Below are positions 56,105 to 64,000 of a stretch of 64,000 bases of DNA, in pieces; position 1 is the stretch's first letter, and every line of letters begins with the position of its first letter. Position numbers and translations under genes: made by a program. The stretch lies in NCBI RefSeq assembly GCF_000828675.1, contig NZ_AP014510.1:1135413-1199412 (forward strand). Reading direction: 5' to 3'. A model generated the notes under the pieces. It saw nothing but the letters and a program-made list of their open reading frames with translations, was not told the origin of the DNA and did no database searches. The stretch is from Thermotoga profunda AZM34c06 (GTDB lineage: Bacteria; Thermotogota; Thermotogae; Thermotogales; DSM-5069).

Positions 56105-56695
56105 TTGCATGAAAGAGTTTTAGTCGTTCCAACCTACGAAATTGATAAACTGGTTGACAAACAGACTGGTGTGATTGAAGTAAGCTTAGAGAAGATTAGA
56201 GAGATAATCGAAAGCAAAGGTAGGTTCATCTTAAGAGATTTTGCAGAATACGATGAAAGTTTCAGACAAGTGATACCATACGTAGTCATGAAAAATGACG
56301 AAAAAATATTACTCTTACGCAGAACGGAGAGACAAGGTGAGAAAAGACTTCACAATAAATACTCAGTCGGTGTTGGAGGTCATGTAAGATTTGAGGATGG
56401 ATTACAACCCTGGCAAGCCTTCATGAACGGTATGCAAAGGGAGATAAATGAAGAAGTCAAGGTTCGGATAATAGATCTTCATTATATCGGATTGATAAAC
56501 GATGTTGCCTCATCGGTCAGTCGTGTTCATGTTGGTCTTCTCTACACTGCTCAGGTACTTTTCGAAGGATTGAATGAACCAGACATGTTTGACTATACCT
56601 GGAAATCACTCGATGAATTCACCGGGATCGAGAAAAATTTGGAGGGATGGTCATACTTAACTATATTGAAACTGAAAGAGCTTATGCAAAAGTGA
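56105..56695 (+). CDS. Nudix-like hydrolase family protein
   Basis: A 196-aa protein whose C-terminal half looks like a Nudix domain: KILLLRRTERQGEKRLHNKYSVGVGGHV then FMNGMQREINEEV, the REUxEE part of the Nudix box, though the spacing after the first Gly is longer than in the canonical box. Relatives are often called phosphoesterases or putative Nudix proteins. The N-terminal 60 residues are a separate small domain. TTG 56105 is seven bases after AAAGGGGGA; the frame continues into tdk. Substrate unknown. Confidence 0.75.
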   Translation: MHERVLVVPTYEIDKLVDKQTGVIEVSLEKIREIIESKGRFILRDFAEYDESFRQVIPYVVMKNDEKILLLRRTERQGEKRLHNKYSVGVGGHVRFEDGLQPWQAFMNGMQREINEEVKVRIIDLHYIGLINDVASSVSRVHVGLLYTAQVLFEGLNEPDMFDYTWKSLDEFTGIEKNLEGWSYLTILKLKELMQK

Positions 56696-57474
56696 ATCTT
56701 TACCTGGATATACTTTCAAAAAGAGCCGATGGCTATCATGACATAGTGGGATTGTTTCAAACGATAGGTTTGTTTGATTTGATCGAATTTCGCATAGTAG
56801 ATGAACCAAGTCAAATCAGGATATATTCTAATGTGAAAATCGAAGATACAAATTTAATTGAGAAGGCTTTCAAAATAGTTTGTCAATACTACAAAATAGA
56901 TTTTGGTCTTGAAGTAAAATTGTTCAAAAACATACCGATCGGTTCGGGCCTTGGAGGTGGCAGCTCAGACGCTGCTGCGACTCTCAGATTTCTCTCAAAA
57001 GTACTCGATATACCAAAAGATATGATCTTTCAAATCGCTACGAAAGTTGGATCTGATGTACCATTCTTTTTAGAAGGTGGCACAGCTATTGTCGAAGGAA
57101 AGGGAGAAAAGATAACACCTCTTGAACCTATAACAAATTACACGGTAAACCTTTACTGTCCTGAGATTAGTATTTCAACAAAAGCGATGTATCAAAAAAT
57201 CACCAAAGATATGTTTGATAAGGGACCAAAACCAGTTGAAAAATTGTATGAAGCTTACAGGTCTATGGATGTGGAAACAATACGGTTTTATTCTTACAAC
57301 GTCTTTCAAGATATTGTTTGTGCCGAATATTCAGAAGTGAAAAAAAATATCGATTTGGCTTGGAAACAAAATCCGATAACCGCGATGATGTCGGGTACAG
57401 GTTCTTGTGTTTTTGGTGTTCACTTCAAAGAAGGAAAGTACAAATTCATTGCGAATTTTTCTGATGTCCAATGA
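56647..57474 (+). CDS. ispE: 4-diphosphocytidyl-2-C-methyl-D-erythritol kinase
   Basis: A 275-aa GHMP kinase of the MEP isoprenoid pathway. N-terminal AYAKVNLYLDILSKRADGYHDI, ATP loop PIGSGLGGGSSDAAATL and C-terminal MMSGTGSCVFGVHF are IspE signatures. The start ATG 56647 abuts GGAGGG, an unusually close spacing, and overlaps the Nudix gene by 49 bases, so translation is probably coupled. Its last 29 bases overlap the 3' end of the convergent activase gene. Confidence 0.94.
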   Translation: MVILNYIETERAYAKVNLYLDILSKRADGYHDIVGLFQTIGLFDLIEFRIVDEPSQIRIYSNVKIEDTNLIEKAFKIVCQYYKIDFGLEVKLFKNIPIGSGLGGGSSDAAATLRFLSKVLDIPKDMIFQIATKVGSDVPFFLEGGTAIVEGKGEKITPLEPITNYTVNLYCPEISISTKAMYQKITKDMFDKGPKPVEKLYEAYRSMDVETIRFYSYNVFQDIVCAEYSEVKKNIDLAWKQNPITAMMSGTGSCVFGVHFKEGKYKFIANFSDVQ

Positions 57475-59137
57475 CTGCCGCTCCCAATGCACCTGTTAAG
57501 ACTGGTTCTGGTGGAATCTGAATTTGAATACCAAGAATTCTCTCAAGGGCTTTTTTCACTCCTTCGTTCAGTGCTACACCGCCAGTCAAGATCACCGGCT
57601 GAGTGCCTTTCACTCTTTCATACATGGCGCTTATTCTCCTGGCAATTGCTTTGTGAATTGCATAGAGTATATCCTCTCTTTTATGTCCAGATGCTCTGAG
57701 CGAGACCACTTCTGATTCTGCAAATACAGTACAAACACTGCTGATATCGATTTCTTTAGTGTATTCCAGTGACAACTTTCCTATCTTCTGCAGAGGTACA
57801 TCAAGGACATTTGCCATGACTTCAAGAAATCTGCCAGTACCTGCAGCGCATTTGTCATTCATGACAAACTCAACGACTTGACCATTTTCGACTTTTATAA
57901 CTTTACTATCCTGTCCTCCTATATCTATTATCGTTCTAACCTCGGGTATGAGAAAATGAACACCTCTTGCATGACAGGTGATTTCGGTTATCTGTTCGTG
58001 TGCAAAATCAAGTGTTGCCCTACCATAACCAGTACAAACAAGGTAGATCTTCTCACGAGGTACCTTGAATTTTTCAATAACTTCTTCGAATAACTTTTTT
58101 GCTGTGGCAACAGGATAAGCCCCTGTTTTAACAATATTCTTGTACAATAACTTTTCCTCTGTGTTTATGACAGAAATTTTAGTAGTGGTTGAACCACTGT
58201 CGATACCAACAAATAAATCGAATTCTCTCTTGAAAGCATTCTCCCTGTGTGTCAAAAGTTCCATCAGTGCCTGGATTCTTGTTTTAATTTGAGCGTTTGA
58301 GAGAGCTGTTAAATCATTCTCTATGACGACAAAAGGTATCTTAGTCTTTCGTATCTCTCTCTCGTCAAAGTTGTAGAAATCACAGAATTTGATCGTATGA
58401 AGGACTATAGCAGATGGTTTTATTTTATCTATTAGATCTGAAAGATCTCTTTGGGGAGCAGATCTCATGCACATTATTTTTCTATTTAAAATTCGATATG
58501 CGATATTTCTAAAAACATCATCACTGTTCAAGGTATTTGAAATTATTGAATAAACCCCCGAACAGGTTGCATTGATCACATTACCACCATTTTCTTCGAT
58601 TATCTGGACCAGATTTTGATCTATGGGTGCGCCCAAAACCAGAATCGACTTACCTTTGGATTGTGTGGAACCTATCCATCTCTCGCCAGTCATCTTTTCG
58701 TAAAGTTCCTTAATCTCTTTTGAATCACCTGATAGAGCCCTTTCAAGTAGCTTCATCTGTTCTTCAAAATTTTTTTGTGCTCGAAAAAGTCTCTCATCGC
58801 TCACGTCACCAAAAATAGATTTTAAAGATTGCCACAATGCCTTCAAGTCTTTCGATAATCTCAAAACTGCCTGCTGATCTGAAACGGTGGGAATATGCAA
58901 TTCAAAAACCTTGTTAGTCTGTTTTAGGAAGTCTGCGGTTCTTCTCGCCGAATCGCATGAGTCAATCCAAACGACGATGTCGTCTTTGTCAACTGAAAGA
59001 ACAGATTTTCTACAAAAGGAACAGATGTTGGAATTGAGCTCGTTGAATTCGCAACCAAGATTCTTGATTCTCTTAAACGGTACACCAAGTGCTTTGAAGA
59101 ACTCGAAAGGAACCATCGGGCAGTTGTATACGATCAT
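57446..59137 (-). CDS. Fused dehydratase-like domain and BadF/HgdC-type ATPase activator
   Basis: A 563-aa fusion. Residues 1-300 resemble a 2-hydroxyacyl-CoA dehydratase (HGD-D) subunit, with cysteines in CSFCRKS, INATCSGVY and HTIKFCDFY. Residues about 308-563 are an ASKHA ATPase: GIDSGSTTTKISVI, TGYGRATL, IDIGGQDSKVI, FVMNDKCAAGTGRF and GGVALNEGVKKAL, with two Cys (NDKCAAG and SSVCTVF) that would hold the bridging 4Fe-4S cluster of activators. Relatives hydrolyse ATP to drive low-potential electrons into a partner. The start overlaps the upstream gene stop as ATGA. Confidence 0.85.
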   Translation of the reverse strand: MIVYNCPMVPFEFFKALGVPFKRIKNLGCEFNELNSNICSFCRKSVLSVDKDDIVVWIDSCDSARRTADFLKQTNKVFELHIPTVSDQQAVLRLSKDLKALWQSLKSIFGDVSDERLFRAQKNFEEQMKLLERALSGDSKEIKELYEKMTGERWIGSTQSKGKSILVLGAPIDQNLVQIIEENGGNVINATCSGVYSIISNTLNSDDVFRNIAYRILNRKIMCMRSAPQRDLSDLIDKIKPSAIVLHTIKFCDFYNFDEREIRKTKIPFVVIENDLTALSNAQIKTRIQALMELLTHRENAFKREFDLFVGIDSGSTTTKISVINTEEKLLYKNIVKTGAYPVATAKKLFEEVIEKFKVPREKIYLVCTGYGRATLDFAHEQITEITCHARGVHFLIPEVRTIIDIGGQDSKVIKVENGQVVEFVMNDKCAAGTGRFLEVMANVLDVPLQKIGKLSLEYTKEIDISSVCTVFAESEVVSLRASGHKREDILYAIHKAIARRISAMYERVKGTQPVILTGGVALNEGVKKALERILGIQIQIPPEPVLTGALGAAVIGHQKNSQ

Positions 59138-60381
59138 TTTATCATCTCCAAAAACGCTTCTATTCGTGTTTTATACTGAGCGGCAGACTGATTGGTATGA
59201 TCAACACAATCACCATCCAATGATAGAAATGGTATACCGAGTTGTTCAAATTTTTCCTTGAGTAGGATAACTGATCCCGATGATTGTTTGCATCCCCAAT
59301 GGTTAAAATGAATTACACCTTGGACCTTGAAGTCTCTTGCCAATTTTGTAACGAAATTTGTTCTTTTTGAAAGATCACCTATCTCAGGATTTTTCAGGAG
59401 TTTTTGCGATAAAGACTCCAAAGGTTTTTGTGGATCTGGATTCCAATAAAGCCAGTCCCATTCGAATTCACTTGTGACGATCATGAATTTGGAATTTTTT
59501 CCAAAAATATTGTACAGTTCATTGTCATAATAAGGGACTAAATGAAGCCATAGCAATCTTGTTTTTTTGTCATCTTCGAAAGATTTTCTCTGCTTTGACA
59601 GAGTTTTTGCCGCCTTCAGCAATTGATTCGGTCTTAGATGAAAAGCATACAGAACATTCACATGTTGATAGAGTTCCATAGAGATAGGATTTTCGCACAA
59701 CTCTAAGTAGGCTTCTCTAATTATATCGAGTGATTGTTTTTCTTTCCTGAGAATCTCTTGGAGTGCTGAGTAGTTAAATTTCTTTTTTAGTTGATTTTCG
59801 AGTTTATAGATGAGAGCTTCAAGCTGCTCAGTTAAATATGATTGGTTTTCTTGATTGTCTTCTCTTGGTACATCAATTACGTACAGTGGAACTGAATTCA
59901 CAGAAGAATAAGTTGTGAAGGTCGGAATGTTTCCATCACACAAGACATTTGTTGTTCCAACAAAGACTGGTTTAGGTAAGATCTCAAGCATAGATATACC
60001 AATACCTGTCCTATGAAAAGTACACAAATTTCTTGAAATTCCAAATGACTCGGCTTTTTGAATGGCTAAATCTTCCAAAAACATGGAAGCAAACATACCA
60101 GAAAGTCCTTCAGCCGAGACACAGTTCAAACCGAAAGCAAACACAATTTCCACCGGGAAAAACATGTTCACCCAGGCTGTCTTATTACCATTCACAGCTC
60201 TACAGACGCCGTCCAGTGCAAAATAATCCATCCAGGTCGTGAAATCATTCCTTACAAAGGCGACCATCTTTCTTCTTGAGAGTTCCAAACTAAGTCCTGC
60301 TTTCAATAAAAACTTCACAAATATTGGTTTGTTGAAATACTTTCTCAAAACTTTTCCAAACCCGACGCTTTTTTTGCTCAT
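59134..60381 (-). CDS. 2-hydroxyacyl-CoA dehydratase family (HgdB/double-cubane type) protein
   Basis: A 415-aa HGD-D family protein. The typical block HFNHWGCKQSSGSVILLKEKFEQLGIPFLSLDGDC is near the C-terminus, and WVNMFFPVEIVFAFGLN lies near the N-terminus. Seven cysteines are available for cluster binding. True dehydratases have two such subunits plus CoA-pathway genes; none are here, so it may instead be a double-cubane-cluster reductase of unknown substrate. ATG 60381 follows GGAGGTCATT. Translationally coupled to the fused activator. Confidence 0.82.
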   Translation of the reverse strand: MSKKSVGFGKVLRKYFNKPIFVKFLLKAGLSLELSRRKMVAFVRNDFTTWMDYFALDGVCRAVNGNKTAWVNMFFPVEIVFAFGLNCVSAEGLSGMFASMFLEDLAIQKAESFGISRNLCTFHRTGIGISMLEILPKPVFVGTTNVLCDGNIPTFTTYSSVNSVPLYVIDVPREDNQENQSYLTEQLEALIYKLENQLKKKFNYSALQEILRKEKQSLDIIREAYLELCENPISMELYQHVNVLYAFHLRPNQLLKAAKTLSKQRKSFEDDKKTRLLWLHLVPYYDNELYNIFGKNSKFMIVTSEFEWDWLYWNPDPQKPLESLSQKLLKNPEIGDLSKRTNFVTKLARDFKVQGVIHFNHWGCKQSSGSVILLKEKFEQLGIPFLSLDGDCVDHTNQSAAQYKTRIEAFLEMIK

Positions 60382-60397
60382 AATGACCTCCGAAAAA

Positions 60398-60425
60398 TTG
60401 ACAAAAAACAGTATACTATATTTTG
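60398..60425 (+). promoter_or_regulatory. Possible glmS promoter
   Basis: TTGACA (60398-60403), a 16-base spacer, TATTTT (60420-60425). The -35 is perfect; the -10 is weak. Confidence 0.5.
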
Positions 60426-60454
60426 TGAACGCTATTGTGTATGGAGGGAAAAAT

Positions 60455-62251
60455 GTGTGTGGAGTCTTTGGAATCATTTACAAAGAGCAAAGAAAAGATC
60501 TTGGTGAAATACTCACCGATGCCGCACGAAGATTGATCTATAGAGGTTATGACTCTGTGGGAGTCTCTGCAATTACCAAAGAAGGAGAAATAGAACTTCG
60601 CAAAGACGTTGGTATAGTAGATGAGGTAAGTGAAAGGCTGAATTTCAAAGAGTTGAAGGGATTCAAAGGTATAGCTCAGTTGAGATGGGCCACCTTTGGC
60701 GTACCTTCTCAAAAAAACGCACAACCTCATTATGATTGTGACAAAGACATGGTAGGAGCTCACAATGGCAATATAGTGAACACCGTTCAGCTTAGAAAGA
60801 TGTTCATCGAAGAAGGACACACGATAAGGAGCGAGAACGATGGTGAGATAGTCGTCCATGCGATAGAGAAGTTCCATGATCAATACAAAGAAATGAACAT
60901 AGCGATTCAAAAAGCATCAGAACTACTAAAAGGCGATTTTGCTTGTGTCTTTACGCGCACCGATGACGACAAGATGTACTGTATCAAACGTGGGTCATCA
61001 TTGTATTTAGGAGTTGGTAAGGATTTTATATGTATTTCATCAGATCTACCTTCGATTATTCCTCTAACAAGGAGAATAGTTCCTTTAAGAGATGGCGAAT
61101 ATGTTGAATTCACATGGAACAACTTCAGCATTCGAAGCATCAAAACAGGAGAATTGATAGAAAGAGAACCACAGATAATGGATATATCGTCTGAAGCAAC
61201 CTCAAAACTTGGTTATGAACATTATATGTTGAAAGAAATCTATGAACAACCAGAAAGAATTTCCGCACTACTTGAATTTTTAAAATTCGATATGGATCTG
61301 ACTCGATATGTCAATCTTTTGGTAAGGGCAAGACACATATTCTTAGTGGGAGCCGGTAGTTCATATCACGCAGCACTTGTTGGGAGTTATCTATTCAATA
61401 AATTGGCAAAGAAAGTCGCAATACCGTGTGAAGCTGGAAGGTTCATTGAGAATTACGCAGATTCTGTCAAGCAAGAAGACGTTGTCATACTCGTTTCACA
61501 AAGTGGCGAGACGAAAGATGTGATCAATGTGCTCAACAATATTGAAGGAAGAACTACTATTTTGTCGATCGTAAATGTTATGGGTTCGACAGTCATGATG
61601 AGAAGTCTTTTGAATATACCTTTATGTTGCGAACTCGAGATTTCCGTTCCTGCAACTAAGACCTTTATGAACCAACTCGTGACTTTCTACTATCTTGCTG
61701 CTAAGATGAGCTTTGACGATCAATATCTGAGAGACGTGAAAGTACTCCCAGATCTTGTGAAAAAAACTTTGCAAGTGAGCGAGACTCAGATACAGGATTT
61801 GATCAATTCAGAAATAGATTTCGCGAGCTCTTATATGCTTGGATATGGCATAACACATGGGATCGCACTTGAGGGCGCCTTGAAGATCAAAGAAGTTTTG
61901 TATAATCACGTAGAAGGACTTTTCTCATCGGAGTTCAAACATGGTTCACTATCGTCGGTTTGTGAAAATTATCCAGTATTTTTCATCACGCATAGTTCAC
62001 AAGCAAGCATGATCATATCTCACATAAACGAGGTGACTTGCCGAAAAGGATCTGCAATAGTTTTGAGTAACAAATCTGAGGAAATTTTTTCAAACGCGAC
62101 AAGAGTAATTGAATACCCAGATTGTCCTTGGTATCTATCGCCTTTTTTGGCTGTGGTTCCATTACAGCTTCTTGCTTATCATCTTTCGGTCAAAAATGGG
62201 AAAAATCCAGATCTTCCAAGGAATTTGTCAAAAACAATAACGGTCGACTGA
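60455..62251 (+). CDS. glmS: Glutamine-fructose-6-phosphate aminotransferase
   Basis: A 598-aa GlmS that makes glucosamine 6-phosphate for the cell wall. N-terminal glutaminase with nucleophile Cys2 (CGVFGII), RWATFGVP and NGNIVN; two SIS sugar-isomerase domains (VGAGSSYHAALVGSYLF; VSQSGETKDV) and the usual end NPDLPRNLSKTITVD. GTG 60455 is required to place Cys at position 2 and has GGAGGG upstream; the ATG at 60453 is out of frame. No glmS ribozyme is expected in the short leader. Divergent from the dehydratase pair. Confidence 0.94.
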   Translation: MCGVFGIIYKEQRKDLGEILTDAARRLIYRGYDSVGVSAITKEGEIELRKDVGIVDEVSERLNFKELKGFKGIAQLRWATFGVPSQKNAQPHYDCDKDMVGAHNGNIVNTVQLRKMFIEEGHTIRSENDGEIVVHAIEKFHDQYKEMNIAIQKASELLKGDFACVFTRTDDDKMYCIKRGSSLYLGVGKDFICISSDLPSIIPLTRRIVPLRDGEYVEFTWNNFSIRSIKTGELIEREPQIMDISSEATSKLGYEHYMLKEIYEQPERISALLEFLKFDMDLTRYVNLLVRARHIFLVGAGSSYHAALVGSYLFNKLAKKVAIPCEAGRFIENYADSVKQEDVVILVSQSGETKDVINVLNNIEGRTTILSIVNVMGSTVMMRSLLNIPLCCELEISVPATKTFMNQLVTFYYLAAKMSFDDQYLRDVKVLPDLVKKTLQVSETQIQDLINSEIDFASSYMLGYGITHGIALEGALKIKEVLYNHVEGLFSSEFKHGSLSSVCENYPVFFITHSSQASMIISHINEVTCRKGSAIVLSNKSEEIFSNATRVIEYPDCPWYLSPFLAVVPLQLLAYHLSVKNGKNPDLPRNLSKTITVD

Positions 62252-62262
62252 GGAGGTGAACT

Positions 62263-62460
62263 ATGCCGATTTATCGTTATTACTGTGAAGAATGCAAAAA
62301 AGAGTACAAGATGCTCATGAGCATGAAGGATGAAGACCCAAAATGTCCCGAATGTGGAAAGAAAATGGTGAAACAATTGCCAAGGATACAGATAAAGAGC
62401 AATACAGGTTCTTCATGTTCATCAGGTAGTTGTTCGGGTTGCAGTGGATGTTCATCTTAA
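62263..62460 (+). CDS. FmdB-family zinc-ribbon protein
   Basis: A 65-aa protein: MPIYRYYCEECKKEYKMLM, then CPECGKKMVKQLP, a two-CxxC zinc ribbon of the FmdB/CxxC regulatory family. The tail is a Ser/Gly/Cys-rich string with four more cysteines. Proteins like this are widespread and mostly uncharacterised; a regulatory or FeS role has been suggested. ATG follows GGAGGTG, 11 bases after glmS. Confidence 0.9.
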   Translation: MPIYRYYCEECKKEYKMLMSMKDEDPKCPECGKKMVKQLPRIQIKSNTGSSCSSGSCSGCSGCSS

Positions 62461-62485
62461 TATTTGATAGTTAGGAGTGAAAAAG

Positions 62486-64000
62486 ATGAAGGTGGGTTAT
62501 AAGGATCTTATTTATAAGTGTCCATACCTGCCAGATTTTTCCACAAGTGCTGAACTTGAACCCACAGAAGGTTTCATAGGCCAAGAGAAGGCAAAAAAGG
62601 CTGTCGAAGAGGCTTTGAAAATAAATGAAAAGGGATTCAATGTCTTCGTAGTTGGTATACCTGGAACAGGTAGAAGGAGTTTTGTAACTTCGTTCCTTGA
62701 GAAAGAAGCCATGAAAATGCCTGTGCCAAAGGATTGGGTATATGTTTACAATTTTTCAAATCCCTCGGAACCAAAGGCGATCTCGCTTGATCCTGGAAAA
62801 GGTTCACAATTCAAATCAGACATGCAAAAATTATCTGAGGAAGTGATCGAATCTATTGAAAAAATATTTGAGAGTGAAGACTATGCAGCTAAGAAATCAG
62901 AATTGGAAGACGAATATATGAGCAGAAAAACTCAACTTTGGGAAGAATTGCAACAGAAAGCCAAAGAACTTGGATTTTCAGTTCAACTCACCCCAACTGG
63001 TGTCATGAGTGTCCCCATTTATGATGGCAAACCCGTCACGCAGGAGATGTTTGAGTCTCTGCCAGAAGATGTAAAACAAACCTTCAACGAAAATAGTAGG
63101 AAGATCAAGCACATCATCGAGGGTACTCTGTACAAGTCGAGAAAACTCGACAGAGAATATAAAGAAAAACTCAAAGAACTGGACAAATATGCCGCTCTTT
63201 TTACAATCGGAGCACTCTTTGATGAAATGAGAAAGCAGTACGAATCGAATTACGATGTGGTCCAATACTTAACAGATGTTGAAAATGATATACTGAGCAA
63301 CTTAAGCGATCTGAGAAGTGAAGAAAGTGAATTGAGGCAGCTTTATAAAAAGAGATATTCAGTGAATTTGATAGTAGATAATTCACACACAGTTGGCGCA
63401 CCGGTGGTTTATGAAAGAAATCCGACCTATTCCAATTTGGCTGGAAAGGTTGAATATTACAGTAGAGGTGGAATGTTGTTCACGGATTTCACATTTATAA
63501 AGGCAGGTGCGTTACATAAGGCAAATGGGGGTTTTTTGATACTCGAGGCAGAAAGTCTGCTCAGAAGCCCGTACGCATGGGAGTACCTCAAAAGGGCGTT
63601 ACTTTCAGAAGAGATCAGCATTGAGAATCTGGAAAGCGCCCTTGGATTTTCGAATATAGTTTCTCTCAGACCACAACCAATACCATTGAATATTAAAATC
63701 TTTCTGATTGCTTCTCCAAGACTTTATTATTTGATGTATACCTACGATGAAGACGTAAGAAAATTGTTCAGAGTAAAAAGCGAGTTCGATTGGGAACTCG
63801 ATGCCAATGAAGAGAATATAAAGAAATATCTTGGTTTTATATCGTCAACTTGTTGCAGATATCAGCTGTCACATCTGGACAGGAAGGCTGTTGAAAGAGT
63901 TCTCTGGTATTCTTCAAGGCTTGCATCAGACAGAAGAAAGCTTTCAGTACGTTTTGGAGAAATAAGTGGTTTAATAAGAGAATCATGCAATATAGCATCT
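62486..64000 (+). CDS. Lon-like ATP-dependent protease, LonB/AAA_32 type (3' end outside the window)
   Basis: 505 codons are visible and the frame is open to the window edge. N-terminal AAA part: CPYLPDFSTSAELEPTEGFIGQEKAKKAVE then the P-loop GIPGTGRRS (57-65), where Arg stands for the usual Lys as in the AAA_32/Lon-like family. A long helical insertion (about 110-290) is followed by NLAGKVEYYSRGGMLFTDFTFIKAGALHKANGGFLILEAESLLR. The proteolytic Ser-Lys domain must lie beyond 64000. ATG follows AGGAGTG; 25 bases after the FmdB-like gene. Confidence 0.88.
   Translation, partial: MKVGYKDLIYKCPYLPDFSTSAELEPTEGFIGQEKAKKAVEEALKINEKGFNVFVVGIPGTGRRSFVTSFLEKEAMKMPVPKDWVYVYNFSNPSEPKAISLDPGKGSQFKSDMQKLSEEVIESIEKIFESEDYAAKKSELEDEYMSRKTQLWEELQQKAKELGFSVQLTPTGVMSVPIYDGKPVTQEMFESLPEDVKQTFNENSRKIKHIIEGTLYKSRKLDREYKEKLKELDKYAALFTIGALFDEMRKQYESNYDVVQYLTDVENDILSNLSDLRSEESELRQLYKKRYSVNLIVDNSHTVGAPVVYERNPTYSNLAGKVEYYSRGGMLFTDFTFIKAGALHKANGGFLILEAESLLRSPYAWEYLKRALLSEEISIENLESALGFSNIVSLRPQPIPLNIKIFLIASPRLYYLMYTYDEDVRKLFRVKSEFDWELDANEENIKKYLGFISSTCCRYQLSHLDRKAVERVLWYSSRLASDRRKLSVRFGEISGLIRESCNIAS

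Overview
The window looks like a chromosomal segment of a thermophilic Thermotogota bacterium, most likely Pseudothermotoga or a close Thermotoga relative. This is inferred from gene content, not from a marker gene. It has a GH4 alpha-glucosidase with the Cys174/His203 pair of Thermotoga AglA, a stand-alone TrpB2, AT-rich DNA, strong AGGAGG-type ribosome binding sites and many GTG/TTG starts. I see no tRNA, rRNA, CRISPR array or insertion sequence. Coding density is high. The only gaps above 300 bases are 8720-9115 and about 38189-38703.

Layout. 49-13507: secreted GH3 glycosidase; LctP-type permease, FMN-binding protein and VanZ-like protein; MATE exporter; two exported proteins of unknown function; chemoreceptor; cold-shock protein; small outer-membrane-like protein; AglA. 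13671-16462: diguanylate cyclase, class II aldolase, membrane protein, ProC. 16583-25685: an operon with a tripartite tricarboxylate transporter (tctCBA), a Gfo/Idh/MocA dehydrogenase, a dihydroorotate-dehydrogenase-like FeS flavoprotein, a fumarate-reductase-like flavoprotein, a zinc alcohol dehydrogenase and an IclR regulator. It is probably controlled from an operator next to the promoter. 25765-28601: znuBCA plus a Fur/Zur regulator behind a perfect Fur box. 28758-30644: S9 peptidase.

30775-36609 is a self-contained operon of exported proteins: two related beta-rich subunits, then a terminator, then an Ig-like chaperone-like protein, a short secretin and a barrel-like protein. It resembles a surface-fibre or secretion system that I cannot assign to a known type. 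36749-38240 holds trpB2 behind a complete ribosome-mediated tryptophan attenuator, including a 27-codon leader peptide with three consecutive Trp codons. 38704-47000: oligopeptide ABC transporter operon with an embedded NlpC/P60 endopeptidase, probably for murein-peptide recycling, preceded by an M28-type aminopeptidase. 47147-49622: Spy-like coiled-coil protein, radical SAM protein, double FMN-binding protein. 49719-57474: molybdenum/tungsten cofactor genes (moeA, mog, moeA), an ion transporter, Xer recombinase, thymidine kinase, Nudix protein and IspE. 57446-60381: a 2-hydroxyacyl-CoA-dehydratase-like pair with a fused activase. 60455-64000: GlmS, FmdB-like zinc ribbon and the start of a Lon-like protease cut by the window edge.

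The strongest discoveries are the Trp attenuator on a lone trpB2, the secretin/chaperone/subunit operon, and the TTT-flavoprotein catabolic operon with three phased half-sites at its promoter.
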